This document shows, in pieces, positions 1-13,200 of a stretch of DNA of 64,000 nucleotides. A program made the position numbers and the translations under genes. The notes beneath the pieces are model-generated. The model was not told the origin of the DNA. It worked only from the letters and a program-made list of their open reading frames with translations, and did no database searches. Source of the stretch: Distichodus sexfasciatus (Eukaryota; Chordata; Actinopteri; Characiformes; Distichodontidae); contig JAVGVS010000043.1 in the NCBI GenBank assembly GCA_032718565.1, forward strand, positions 1,857,557-1,921,556, read 5' to 3'. Position 1 is the first letter of the stretch; each line of letters starts with the position of its first letter.

Positions 1-60
1 TCTGCCTCAAAAGGTGTTGTGGAAGAAAAAAACTGTAAGCCTGTAAGAAAAAACTAAGAC

Positions 61-590
61 TCTGCCAGTTGGTGGCGCTATAATAAGCTATTTTGCATTT
101 TAACTAATACCTTTTGAACCGTAGCTCCGATTCTCAAAAAACGTATAGCATCTTATTCCTTGGGTCAAGACGAATCTTTCAGACCCTCGGATCTTTTTCA
201 GTGAAATTTATTCACAACAGTACAGTATAGACCTTCCACTGTCTCAAAACACTAAAAACAAAAATTCCTAAATTTTACCCCACGCAACATAAACGGTCAT
301 TTTTCTCGGAAACCTCCGTTGCGACAAGCGACTGGTTTTGCCGTGGAGGGTCACATATGCTAAACCTTTGGTGGAGCAAAAACTGTAAGACCTACAGCTT
401 TGAAATTTGGCAGGTAGGTCACAGACCCCACCCACTACTCAAGCAAAAAATAAGCTATAATAAGCTGTTTTGCGTTTTGCCTAATAACTTTTGAACCGTA
501 GCTCCGATTCTAAAAAATCTCATACCATCTTACTCCTTGGGTCAAGACGAATCTTTCTCGACCCTCGCATCTATTTCAACCATATTGGAT
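61..590. repeat. Imperfect direct repeat, about 385 bp apart
   Basis: A block at about 80-205 (TATAATAAGCTATTTTGCAT, then CCGTAGCTCCGATTCT and CCTTGGGTCAAGACGAATCT) recurs at about 456-590 with few changes (TATAATAAGCTGTTTTGCGT and the same later words). The left copy starts close to the window edge, so this may be the end of a longer tandem array or of a dispersed element. No protein signal was seen. Confidence 0.75.
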
Positions 591-599
591 TTCTCGCTA

Positions 600-3500
600 A
601 TTTGCATAATATAAGGCTGCAAACTGCATGGCCCCGGTAATCACTGCTTGCAGTTATATTATTTTAGTTTGTAATTAATTGACAAAATAAACACTACAAA
701 CCCCCGCAAAACAGCATGGTAGTGTTCTGACATAGCTCTGGCAGTGTGTGCACATATATATGTGTATGGTAATTAGGAGGACAGTGCAATAGCTGTAAAT
801 GCAGCTCACAAAATAAAATCAACATTCCAACCTGCATAAAATCCAGTTCTACGACTCTAGCTTCATGACTTTCCAACAGCAACAATGTTTAATCAAGCCA
901 GAAAACAGCAGAACTGTCTGAACTTGGTTTTATAGTTCTAGTCTACAGACGTGAGGTAACCCTACTGATTACTGATATAAAAGGGAGAATAACATCCACT
1001 TTATCCACCCATTTAAAAGTAACAAGTAACAAGAACTTTGATAGAAATGGATAGTATGTCTTTAAAATGTAGTGAAAGTGAAAGTCACAAGTTTCCAAAT
1101 AAAATACTACTCAAGTGAAGTACAGATACTCAAAAACTCTACTTAAGTACAGTACTCAAGTAAATGTACTTAGTTACTGTCCACCTCTGATTGCAACAAT
1201 ATGCTGACACCGTTGGGCAGTGGTGATACTAGCACCTGTGTCTTTGTACTTGCGCTGTGCATCTACTTAGTAGATGTGAGCATGAGCAGTTATGTCTGTT
1301 AGCATAAAAAAATTTAACTACAGACATTTATTGCACTGTAAATGCCCAATAAGATTACATTGTGCCCCCCCGAAAAACATTTGTCTCTACGCATATGTTA
1401 AAGTAGACTGATGAAATCAATAGTGCGCTTGACGCAACCAATAATAGGACAAGAAAATTCTCAAGATCACATTTTATTCAAAGACAATGTATTTCTCAGG
1501 TAAGTAGGTCACAAACACTTTGTAACAATTTCAACCTCCTCCCACCATTAAATGAAAAATAGAATGTTCTCATGATTCATTCATTATTTTTAACACATTT
1601 ATGCCCGATTTGCTTGACTAACAGAATATTTTAAATTGGTCTCCTCTTAAGGCAATGGAATATAATATAGGTCATATGTCCAGGCCTATTATTTGCATGA
1701 ATGTATGGTTTGGGTAAATGTGCAGATGCACAAATACTGTATAACCCGCTTCCTAAAAATGCTCGGTTTGCAAGTTCCTTGAAGATACGGTTAATCCCAA
1801 AGCTCTCCAATGCCAGCAATTAGAGCAAAACACTCTCCAGATAAATTACATCTGGGCTGGGAACGGAGGAAGGAGAGCATAGTGACAGGGAGAGAAAGTG
1901 CTGTTGAACTCCATTAAGTCACCATCCAAACCCCTGGCTTTGTTATCCCATCACTGCAGCATCAACCTTTCGGTCTCAAGTATGTTTTTTACAAATAGGA
2001 AGGAGGGAGAGGGAAGGACATTTTTAAAAAACATTTTATGCATCCACCAACCAACAGATATTTCTTGGTTAGTCAGATAGAATCAGCCCCTAAGGAAAGG
2101 CCGTGGCATCCCATCTGGTGAGCCTTAGATATCTTAATCAGAGCAGATCAAAATACAGAATTTATCCATGAAATCTGAGCTAGTATTAAAAGGACAACTA
2201 GCTACAAGGAACAGCACAGGGTTTGAAAAATGTGGACATGTGATCTATGCATCTTCGTTTTGCTTATATTTGCTTCTTCTGCTATTTGTTGAGATAATAC
2301 TTAATAGGTACCTGAATAGGAAACCTGATCATACATTTGGAGAAGAAATACGTTTCCGTTTACTTTTAACATTAAGAATGTCTATAGTAATATATAAGGC
2401 TGGAAGGCATCACAGGTAGACACGTGTTTGTTTTCCGAGATAAGCCTCATTAAGTGAATTCTGCTTGTTTTTTCCTTTCATGGTAAAACATCAAGTAGGG
2501 TTGCACCACCCTGATACTGACTCTAACAGCTGTTAGTAACAATGGGCCCATCACTGGGGCTGATCCATTACATGAAAACACTTCCTGCACCACTTACGAT
2601 TTAGTTCATCATGCCTGTTTGCAAGTTTATGACTGTTTCATTTTATATTTTTTAGTTTATAGTTTTGTTCCATGACCAATTTGATGCTGAGCTAAAAGTT
2701 TTACACTAATTGCTGATTATCCTTTTTTAAATCTAAATTAGGAAGCAATGTTTGTCATGCCTGACGTTGTTGCCTTACACGTAAAAGAATGACTCAATTC
2801 TCTGGTATCAGATGAGCAGTCAATGCCCAGATATCTTTACCCAGATGAGTGCACTTCTAATCAAAAGCAAAAAAACCTTGAGTCTTGAGTGCACAAATAT
2901 GTCATGTTTAATAGCAACTGTGTAATGTCTGATAGAAAGAAGATGAACCAAAATATGGGAAGTTTGTCCTAAATCAAACTTTGAATTGTTTTGGCATTTA
3001 AACACAGGTTTCGTAAACACAATGTTTCCTAAAATATTAAGCTTCACTTCCCTATCGATATCATGAAACATATTTGATCACTTTCATTCTTTGTTACCCA
3101 CTTGTTCCAAAAATTTCTTCCATTTGAATTATTTTCTAAAAAGGATATTCATAAATAAATAGGCATTGAAATATACATTATAATTTTAAATCTTAGTATA
3201 TCTGTTGGCTCTTCCTTTTTGTTTTAACAGTACCTTGTTTGTATTGTGCTGCACAGAAAGAAATATCTCGAGCCAAAATTAAGAATGTAACGCTAGCCAG
3301 GTTGATCCCGAGTGCTCTGGCTCTTCAAACACTATAGCAGCTTGCTTTTTTTTTGATTTCATATTTTTCCCCCAGCCCTTTTATGCTCTTTTCTCATCCA
3401 CATAAACACCCATCAACCCCCTCATACACTCTCTCCAACAAAACAAACACACACTTTTCTCACACACACATTTCTGTCTTACTGCTCTTCCATACACTCT

Positions 3501-4281
3501 CCCTCAAAAAATATACACTGACAGTCACCTTATATTTTGCTTTCTTTCCTTTCATACAAACATATACACACAAACGTGTGCAAGAACAAAACAGCACACG
3601 CCTTTCACTTGTGTGCTTGGCCCACAAATAAGTTGTAATCATTTCTGCCCCGGGCCACTAGGAGGCTGTAAGACTTTGCATCACTCTGTGTAAACTAATA
3701 CCATAAGGCACCAATTGCACGGTGGACAAGAATACTAGAGTTGCCGAAAGCTCAGCACTGGGAGGAATGGCTTCTCTCTGCTCTTGGATCCACACTCCCT
3801 AGGGCCAATTTGCCCTCTCTTCAACACTCACACTGGCTCAGCTGCCCCTGTGCAAAATGCTTCAGGAAGTCAAATACATGCTATACGTAAGGCTCCTGGT
3901 ATTGCATTGGATCCATAAAAGAAACTAAATCTTATATCATCTGTGGACTCACCCTTACTTCTTCCATTTCAAAATAAATAAGTCTTGCTCTTTTTTTTTC
4001 TTTAAATACAAGTAGCTATAGATATTTTCATTCCTTTGAAAAAATTTGTCCTTTTTTTTGTCATTTTTAGTCCTTCTTAAAAGGCTTCAGAAAAGTAAGG
4101 AAAAGAAGGGAACAAGGAAAGAGAAAAGGAATCTGAATGAAATGAAATACAGACTTGAAAACCATCAAGGGGAACAAGCAAAGGTCAGCGGCGGACGTCT
4201 AGAGATGTACACGAGGCTGCTTTGATCCCCTTGATCCCTCTGGCTGGAGTCTTTAAGCTGAGGTTGCTGGGTTCCGTCACC
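600..4281. other. Region downstream of ell2: no gene seen; likely contains the ell2 3' UTR
   Basis: No exon with acceptable coding character or splice sites was found. The part next to the ell2 stop at 4282 is expected to be 3' UTR, because vertebrate ELL2 transcripts have long 3' UTRs. Minus-strand AATAAA hexamers occur near 1475 and 1323, but neither can be chosen without transcript data. A fragment at about 1085-1190 with AAGTACAGATACTC and CTTAAGTACAGTACTC ending CCACCTCTGA is a piece of a dispersed MITE-like repeat. Confidence 0.5.
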
Positions 4282-7200
4282 CTAAAGCGTAAATTGCGCC
4301 CTCCACTGGTCAAAGTGAGCAACAAGTCTCTTGATGTGCGCCAGCTTGTTGTGGAGGTATTCACAGCGTTGCTTCTCCTCATGAAAATTTGGGTTGTGCT
4401 GTTTGACAAACCATTACAAATGATCGATCGATTGATAGGGAATATGCGGTTGTGTATGAAAACTTAATTAAAGTGTATATGCAAAGAAAGCATTCTTCGA
4501 ATAAAAATTGTTTAACTCACTTTTTTCAACTTTTTGTATTCTTGCAACACTTCGTCATGCACCTCCTATACAGGAAAGATAGAAATAAGAGAAGATAATC
4601 TATATGGACAGATATATAAGCAGAACAGTATAGTTAAATTGGTCATTTTATTTGAGTCTCCATTTCAAATTTTGCTTGAGGGCGTATTCCATGTGAATTT
4701 AGCTCAATAAAAACACTACCATAAAAGGTTGTAAATACATCTACGGACTTGGCTATTTTTACAATAACTTAACACGATACTCCATTTTCTACCACTAAAG
4801 AATATACTACTCATTTTATTTTCTACATAGCACCAGACCACAACAGAAGTCATTTAAAGCTTACCTTTCCTATAGAACAGGTCTTTGCCTTATCCTTCTA
4901 TTAAACAAACTAAACAGCCTTATGTTATTTACGACATCATTTCCGTCTCTACTTGGTTGCACGTTTAAAATTCTCCTCTGCTCTCTGTTCTCGTCGGCAG
5001 AGTTCCGCCCCGAACATGCGCGCATGCACGTGCACACAGATGTGAGCACACAACCGCCTGAAAAGCAGATAAAAATATCTGCGACTTTCAATATCAAGAG
5101 ACTCTGGAAATGTTACACTGCAGTGGCAAAAGCTGTCCGTCTAACCCTAACCCTAACCCCTGAATACTGTGAATGTGGAATTGAAAATAAGCGATCAATG
5201 AACTGCTTATTGACCTCTTTGTTCCCTGAGACACTGTGCTCTGCTCTGACCTGGTACTCTTTGGTGCCAACCACAAGGCCTTTGTACTGGGCATCTAGTT
5301 GGGCGAAACAGCGCACAGTTCTCCCCACACGTTCGTGAAGGACGCGGTACTCTTCGTACTCTGCGTTAAAGTCGTCCTTGTAGCGCTGCCTCTGGTCCAA
5401 AGACAGCACTGCAGTGTACTTACTGTCATGGAGAGAGAACACAGACATCAGCACGTAATGCAGAACAATTTGGATCAAATACCTTTAAGGCATGTTCATG
5501 GTTAACAGAACAGAAAATAATCACAGACTACATAAGGGTATGTTGGTAGTTTCATCTACAATACAAAATCTACAGGGAGCAAAGTTACTCCAGGCAATGT
5601 CATCAACAGAGAGCAAACTCACGCTATGTAGTCGGGAACCGCAGGCGTAGAAACTGCAGTGAAGTCCGATTTTTCTCTTTTGTCTGTAGAGAGAGCAAAG
5701 TTAGGACAAATTAGACACTCAATGTTTAAGAGCTCGGTTGGGCAACCTGGAAACACATTAGATGCCGGGAAAAAAAGCCCTCCCTGCTGTCTACTTTTGT
5801 TGACCCAAGATACATTTTCAAACCAAGTATAAACGGGCTAGAGAGAAACCAGCTAGTATAAACTCTAAAGATGCTTTACCATGAGGTTCGGCATTAGAAT
5901 CGGGGCTGTTAAAGGCTGGCACGCGTTTCTCCCTTTCCTCAGTCCTGTGTTTCTTCCTGGGCTTCTCAACCTCCTTGTTTTGGTCATCTCTGTGCCGCAC
6001 TCTCTCCTTGTTCTTGTGCTTTTTGTGCTTTTTGCTACTGCTGGCTGTTGGGTAGGTGGTGGAGGTCGGGTGGACAAAGGAACTGGACGAGGGAACATTG
6101 GCAAGCTGGTTATGGGGGCTAGACGTGACGGCATGAGGAGTGTAACGCTCAGCCTCCTCCCCACAGGTGGAGCTCTGGTCCAGGGGGAGGTCCTGGGTCC
6201 CTCGGCCCTCCGGTGTACTGGGGGAGTTGGAGTTGAAGCCAGAGGGTGGATGGGAGACCGGTGGCTTAGAGGAAGGACCGGGACAGGCTGCTATGACAGG
6301 GGGTGCAGCTCGCTTTTCTTCCACTTCTGATGGCCTGCGACGGTCTGAAGAGCTAGAGGCTCCTCGGATCTTGAGGTGGGAGATACGGGACTTCCTGGAC
6401 ATCGGAGGGTCTGTGAGGTCACCTTCGGACTTGCGCTTCTAAAGAACAAATGAAAAAAGTCCAGTGTAGAACTAGAAAAGTAGTTACTCATTACTTGCTG
6501 AAGTTCTTGCCTTTGAGGGCTCTTATTTGGTGTTTTATACCTGTGGTGAAGTTGGTTCTTTGGGAGAGCTGTTGGAATCTGTAGGCCGCCCCAGTTTGCT
6601 GGGAGAAAAATAAAAATGGTAACGTGAATAATTAAAACAAGCAAAAGGAGGAGTGTATGTTACATCTTTAGTACTGTCTGCTCTCTTATTCTGACCCAAA
6701 ATGAAACATTTAATCCACAATCCAACCAAGCGTTTGCCCTATTATTATATTAGGAGTTAGACCACCCAATGGCACACAACAACCTCCCTTGAAGGTCAAG
6801 TTAATTTTATTGAATTTTACTTTCTATATAGAGCAGATCACAATAGAAGTCATTTAAGGTTACCTTTCCTATAGAGCAGATCTATACTGTGTCCTTCTAT
6901 TAAACAAACGAAATAGCCTAACGTTATTTATCTTTTTTACGCTACAGCATGTCATTTCTGGCTCTACATGTTCGCGTGTTTACAACTCAGAGAATTTATT
7001 TTTCATCGCAAAGAACCCCTCAGTGCCTCACTCCAGCATATTTAAATTATTCAGGACAATAACTGCAAATTGAGGTGAACAATTAACTTCAAAGCTAAAT
7101 TTTTTAAGTCATCCACACATCTTCTACATGCAATATCAAGCCTGCCTAACCTGAGAAAACTCTGAATATCTGCCTTCTTACTGCACAACATATACCATCA

Positions 7201-10200
7201 TCCATTTGTTTCTTCAAGCCTACTTGTGTAAGTGCCACTTTCAATTTTACACTAGAAATCTCCCAGAGAACTCACAAAATGTCTTTCCTGTATACAGGAA
7301 ATTCAGAATTACTCATTGGTCATTATGGAGAAGTTCTATGTCTATATATATGCTTGTAAAATTCAGCAAAATTAACTCCACATTCGTCCTTCCAGCCCCA
7401 GCTCTGTTTTCCTTTCTGCCTGTTCACCGTCACTATTAATGGGCTGAAAGTTTACCGAGCCAGGATGCGGTCCAGCTGATTGCGCTCATCTTCGGAATAG
7501 CCTGGCCAGTCTCTCTGGATCTCACGGTAAATGAACTCTTTTAGGGAGAATGTGTTATCTTTGGTATTCATATTGGCAACCTGAGGGAGACAAAAATAAC
7601 CTGTAAAATGTTTATATGCATCCGAGATGCAGTGAAATAGCTTTTTACTCACTTTTATTTATGTGACAAATGGTGTGAGAAGAGACTTAACACATGCATA
7701 CCACATTTACATACACACACAGGCCCAAACTAGTCAGGTAAAGGGACAGTAAAGCAGTTTCTCTATTTTTCATTACGTTAATGGGAGTTTCAAATTCTCT
7801 TCTCTCTCGGGATCTAATGTCCAAACAAGGAGAAAGTATTACATGCTCTCTTTGGCCACTTGATGCTGCCCTGGAAGAGCGCCTTTTGACATTTCCCTAC
7901 TGAAACCAGTGGAAGGAACTGAAAGTAACCCTACCAGCAGCTTTCACCTCAGTAAGAAATGGAGTCCATCTGCACTCGGAGAGTAAACGTTCAGCCAAAA
8001 CACCACATGATCTCACTCCATATTCAAAGTCCGTTTTGAGAAAACATGTAAACTGCATGTACTTTTATCTTCCATGACATAAAGTAAACTTCACACACCG
8101 TATGGCCATAATCAACCTGTTCAAGTTAACAACTGTACAACAAATAGTACTAACTGTACTGATACTTCTATTATGCCTCATACTCTACATAAAGTGATGG
8201 TAGATGTGTTGAAAACCCAGACTGCTCAATGTTGACTTGGATTACACAATGAAAAGCCTGAATAAAGTACACAGTTATTAATAGTGTTACTGTTTGTTAC
8301 TGTTCTCAGTCACTGTCAAGGGTCAAGGCAGAGCTGAGCATATCATATGACAGTATAAATTCAAAGTCATACTTTAGAGAAGATCTGGACATTGCCCTGC
8401 CTGCGGGCCACATCCGGCCCTTTGTCTGTCCCTGGCCGGCCCGTGTTGTAGCATATTTTTGAAGTATGTATAAGTAGTGTATTTTTGAAGATGAAAAAAA
8501 ATGCAAAAAACATTAACGTTTTGTTGTTAAAAGAATGTGTAGTCAAAAATAAAATTACATAAAGATATAATATGTCCTGCTCCGCACATTTATTTATAGC
8601 TTAACCATAACACCCAGTATCAACAGTAGGAGCTAATAAAACTAGGCAACTGTCTGTTTTTTAAAAAGAAGTTCAGTTGAGCACAGTCTACTGGCTCAGC
8701 CCTCTATGTCTATTCAAATTTCTCATGTGGCCCCTTGGGAAAATTAATCACCCAGCCATGCATTAGAGTAAGCGCACACAACACTAACATACACCTCAGT
8801 TTCATACGCACTGTAAACAAGGCTGCTTTCCCATTGGTACCAGAAATCTGTTTTACAGTGTGGCAGAACTAAATTAAAAACGGAGATTGGCATGATCAAG
8901 ACATCATCATAACCCATAATCGACCAACTGTATGTTGAGTTTCATCAGGACTAAATGCCTGCCAATACCACAACGTCTGCTACGATACATTTCCGTTTCG
9001 ATTCAATTCAGGAGCCAACAATATGCCTATTTGATACAATTATTTCCATTCATATCAATTCCCCAAAACCATTTGACATTTAAATAAAAACAAACAATAG
9101 AGCCCCTGTTCAATATAAAGTGATAATATGTATGATGTCTGATCGATGGTTTAATTTTGGATCAACGCTATAATCAATAAATGATCAATGAATCAATGTA
9201 TTGATGAAGGCTGATATCTTGTTAGAGATAAATAAGCAGTCATGGAAATTCTTGCAAGAGAGAGTTACAGTATTTGGACTCTGTTCCTCTAACCTTACAT
9301 CAGTGCAATAGCATCAGCACAAAATCCTGCACTGACACAGCTGTCATCACCGGTTCACACTTCTAGAGTAGGCCACATGGCACAGTAGCCTGGGATTCTG
9401 TCTTTTTTTGGTCTTTCACTCTCTGTGCCCCAACATACTAAACTTTTCTACCTCTCAGCAAATCTCCGCCTCGTGTTCCAAGCAGTCCTGCAATCCCCTG
9501 CTGCTGCCTTTCATCTACTTTTCACACTTTAATGCGCTCCCGATCATCCCTCCCCTCGCTTACCTGCTGCAAGGTGCTTCCCAGCGAATTACGATCCTTT
9601 TGGCTGCCAACCCCGTCTCGCTGCAGCCTGGCCAACAAGTCTAGCTTCTTGTAGGAACGCAGAGCCAGCAGGTGGATGATCCGGTCACGGTACGAGCGAC
9701 GGGACACTGGGTTGTTAGTTAGGCACTTGCGGATGGTGTTGGCTGGGTTGATGGGGGTGGACCGTTTCCTCTCTGGAACCGGGTCCGGGGAGGAGGGAGC
9801 TGGCTTTCGGATCTTGACGTTCTGACCTGTGCGCACGGTTTTGAAAAGTGTGAGCCGGTTAAGAAAAGCAGCTGCAGGGAAACAGGCTTTGCATGTGAAG
9901 GAGGGTGAGCGTAATTAGGGATGCTGAGAGTGTCTTGCTCGTTCTCTTTGATGTGTAATACTGTGTGAAGAAGGCTGAAAGAGGCTTAGGCAGGAGGCCC
10001 AAAGTGAAGATGCATTATCATTAAGACAAGCAATCTCTTGGGATGCAAAGTGTTTAAGATGCCTTGACATGTTTTCTGAAGGAATATGGGCATGCTGAAA
10101 AGATCTCTCTCCTTCAGTAAACTCCCTTCAAAATCTCCATTTAATCTATCAAGGCATGGAAAGCAGATCAGAGCACACACTTGATGTCTGTCTGACTACC

Positions 10201-13200
10201 AGGAGAATCCCTTTTGTCAGCGTATAAACAGCCTTGGTTGTCACACTATGCCACAGTCTTTGGTCTTGGGTATTTTGCTTCAGCAGTTTCCCAAAAAACA
10301 TAGGCAGAATTTGCAGGTTCTATTTTGAGAATACCTAAATGCTATAAAAGTAAAATACATAAATATAAATGATTAAATGTATTGTAAACCTTGCCAATGT
10401 TGTCAAACCAATAACGTCCCCTAATACTATCAAAGACCTGGACATGCATAATCTTAAGTCCGGTATATCTTGAAGCTCCATGCTGGTTTAAATGTTGGGA
10501 GTTTGTTCACCTTGTTATCATAAGGACAGTTCAAATGTGTTTTCAAGTAAGTACAGTTTGTCTTGTCTACTGCAAGAGGTGTTTTAGGACGCAGCCCCGA
10601 TCGAGTGGATGGTAATATTTTTAACAAGCTCAGTAGCAAGTAGAGACGCACGATAAGGGAATTATTGGCCGATGCAGACATCCGAGATTCTCATGCTTAC
10701 ATCTGCCGACACCGGTGCCAATGAATAAGGAAGGCAGAGTCGAGTGCGAATGCAGGCAGAGTTGAGCGAGTAAATACAAAACATTTTGCTCGCCAAAGTT
10801 CCACTGCACACTGAATTTTGGCCCAAAAACAGAGTCATAACCCTGACATTTCTAACGCTTCATAAAGTGTCAAGCGAAGGCGGAGCATTTCGAGCGTAGC
10901 GCGCAACATTTTTGGCGTCAAATAGTGCGCGTATGACACTCCATGTGCACTACCTCGTACGTACAGCATCGTTAAGCCGCTTCCTGAGATGCATACCAGC
11001 ACATAGAACAGTATGACACAGCCCATGTGCAAGCTCGCATTTGCTAAGTGAAGCGAACGCAATTTAGTAAAAAAAAATAGCTTAAAGGAAAGGTAAGTCG
11101 CGTTCTTTTGATTAACTTTATGTTAACAGTTGCTAGCGCTATCTAGCTGTTGTTAGCGTAGCAAAGGGGTAGGCTAGGCTATGTTAAATCATCTGCCAAA
11201 CTGTAGAGCAGGGTTAGGTGGGTAAACTGAGGCATGAAGTGACTTAAGAGTGATGTGAAGGCTATTTAGTCTTGAGGAAACTATTTTTGGAATTACAAGA
11301 GTTGTCTACACGCTGCTGTCTATAAACACTTTACACTTTACGATTTTATTTTAAATGTGCCATTTTGTTTGTAATATTAATAGTTTTACTTGACTTAAAC
11401 TTTACTCAAGATTAGTTTCTTCCTTCACAGCCACTGATATGCACATTTATTGATAACTAAGTTGCGTGTTCTCAACAGTGATGTGTTGGTTCTCATTGAC
11501 AGACAGGTAACAGCTAAATAGCTTATTATTAGAAGCTGTGTGTCCAACGTGGTTAGACAGATATATAGGAAGATATATTGGTTGGTTGGTAGGTAGGTAG
11601 GTAGGTAAACAGGTATATAGACAGTGCCCGGTAATATGGCGGCTACAGTTTTGACAAGTTTGACGCGTGGACGTGCGTCTGTAATGGCGGCAGCTGCAAT
11701 GTATGAATATTTCAACGTACCTACTACACACTAAGAATTTAAACTAATAAACCAGTCGTAAAAAAATGTCAAGTCATCCCTTAAGGCTAGTCGCTATATG
11801 CCATCTCTCAGCACTTGCAACATGCAAATGTTTCTTCCCATCATACACAGCTAGTGAAACTGGCTTTTCTCGTTTACAGCCCCTGTATCCTGCTGTGGTC
11901 AAAAAAAGCTAGCCACCCTCCATCCTCCTCAGGAGAATTTGAGCAGGGTTGGAAACATTCTCACTCCTTTTGATAATTTAAGAGATACAGTACATGCCAC
12001 CAGGGTCCTCCCGCTACAACGAATATCAGTGTTGATGGTGGTGTAGACTTGGATCTGCCATGCTGACACAAGTAAAACATGCTGAATTTCAGGATACTGA
12101 TTCTCTTTCTTGCTCTCTGATTACGTGAAAGCTAACAAATCAGAAACAACACTGAACCCTGAGAAAAGGAAAACACAAGAAAGATGAAACAGCTAAATGC
12201 AAAATGGCTAGTTTCACTGTGTAACGGTTTCACAACAGGTGTCTACGGAGTCACACTGCAACTTGACATCTGTACTGAGACTCATTTCAAGTGGGGCACT
12301 TTTCATTCAGCATGCGTCACCTTTTATACTGAGTGGACAACCCATATGATAACGCCGTCAGGTTTAGACAAGATTAGCTGGATTAACTTTTACTTTCCCC
12401 CTTCAATAACCCTAATCCATATTACTGGGGCTGTATGTGACTCAGTTTTGTCAGGTGAATCAGATTTGACTGTTCAATATGATTTTCCGACTATTTTGGG
12501 GGAATTTTTATTTAGACTGCCAAATGAAAACTTGGGGCAGCTGGTAACGTAACGTTGAGGGAGTTTACCCTCTGATCGGAAGGTCGCTGGTTTAAATTTT
12601 GGACCGGTAGAGGTACTACTGAGGTACTCATGAGCAAGGTACCATCCCCAAGATCCCCGGGCGCTGCCCTAACCCTAACTGCTCCTTCATGGATGCAGAG
12701 GATCAAATGCAGAGGTCACATTTTTGTGTGCTACATTGTGTTGTATACAACAAGACAATTTTAAGATGGACAGTCAGCTACTTATATGAGTCCTAGTTAT
12801 TACTTCCAGGCTAAATGCTTCACCGGCTAAGGTTGTATGTGTGCACTCGGATGGCTAGGAGACTTGTAAGGTGTTACAAGAGACAGACACCTGCCTCTAA
12901 AATGGCCTCCGGGTTTGATGACCTTGCTGATCCTCTTCTGCGTGTCCTCTTCGGCCTGCGTCACACGCTCTTTGGTTACCTGGGAGGAGCCGTTTGCGGA
13001 GCACACTGTGATTTTATCCTGAACCGTTCCAAGAGAGGACAGCTGGGGCATGTTGGGGCTGAAGGTGACAGGCAATAGCTTTAGACATAACGTAATGAGG
13101 TACCTCGTCTTATATTTACGAAAGTGACTGTGCCGCTCCTCACCTGGACACCTGCTGGATACATTCAAAGCTTCCCTGAGGGCTGTCTTTGCTGACATTA

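Noticed and set aside
12184..12552. A 122-codon plus-strand open frame inside ell2 intron 4.
   Set aside because: It is antisense to ell2, has no motif, and runs into a SINE.
12891..12896. Canonical GT donor (GGCAG followed by GTGTCT) for ell2 exon 4.
   Set aside because: It shifts the frame at exon 5. The GC donor four bases earlier keeps frame and matches the ELL2 family.
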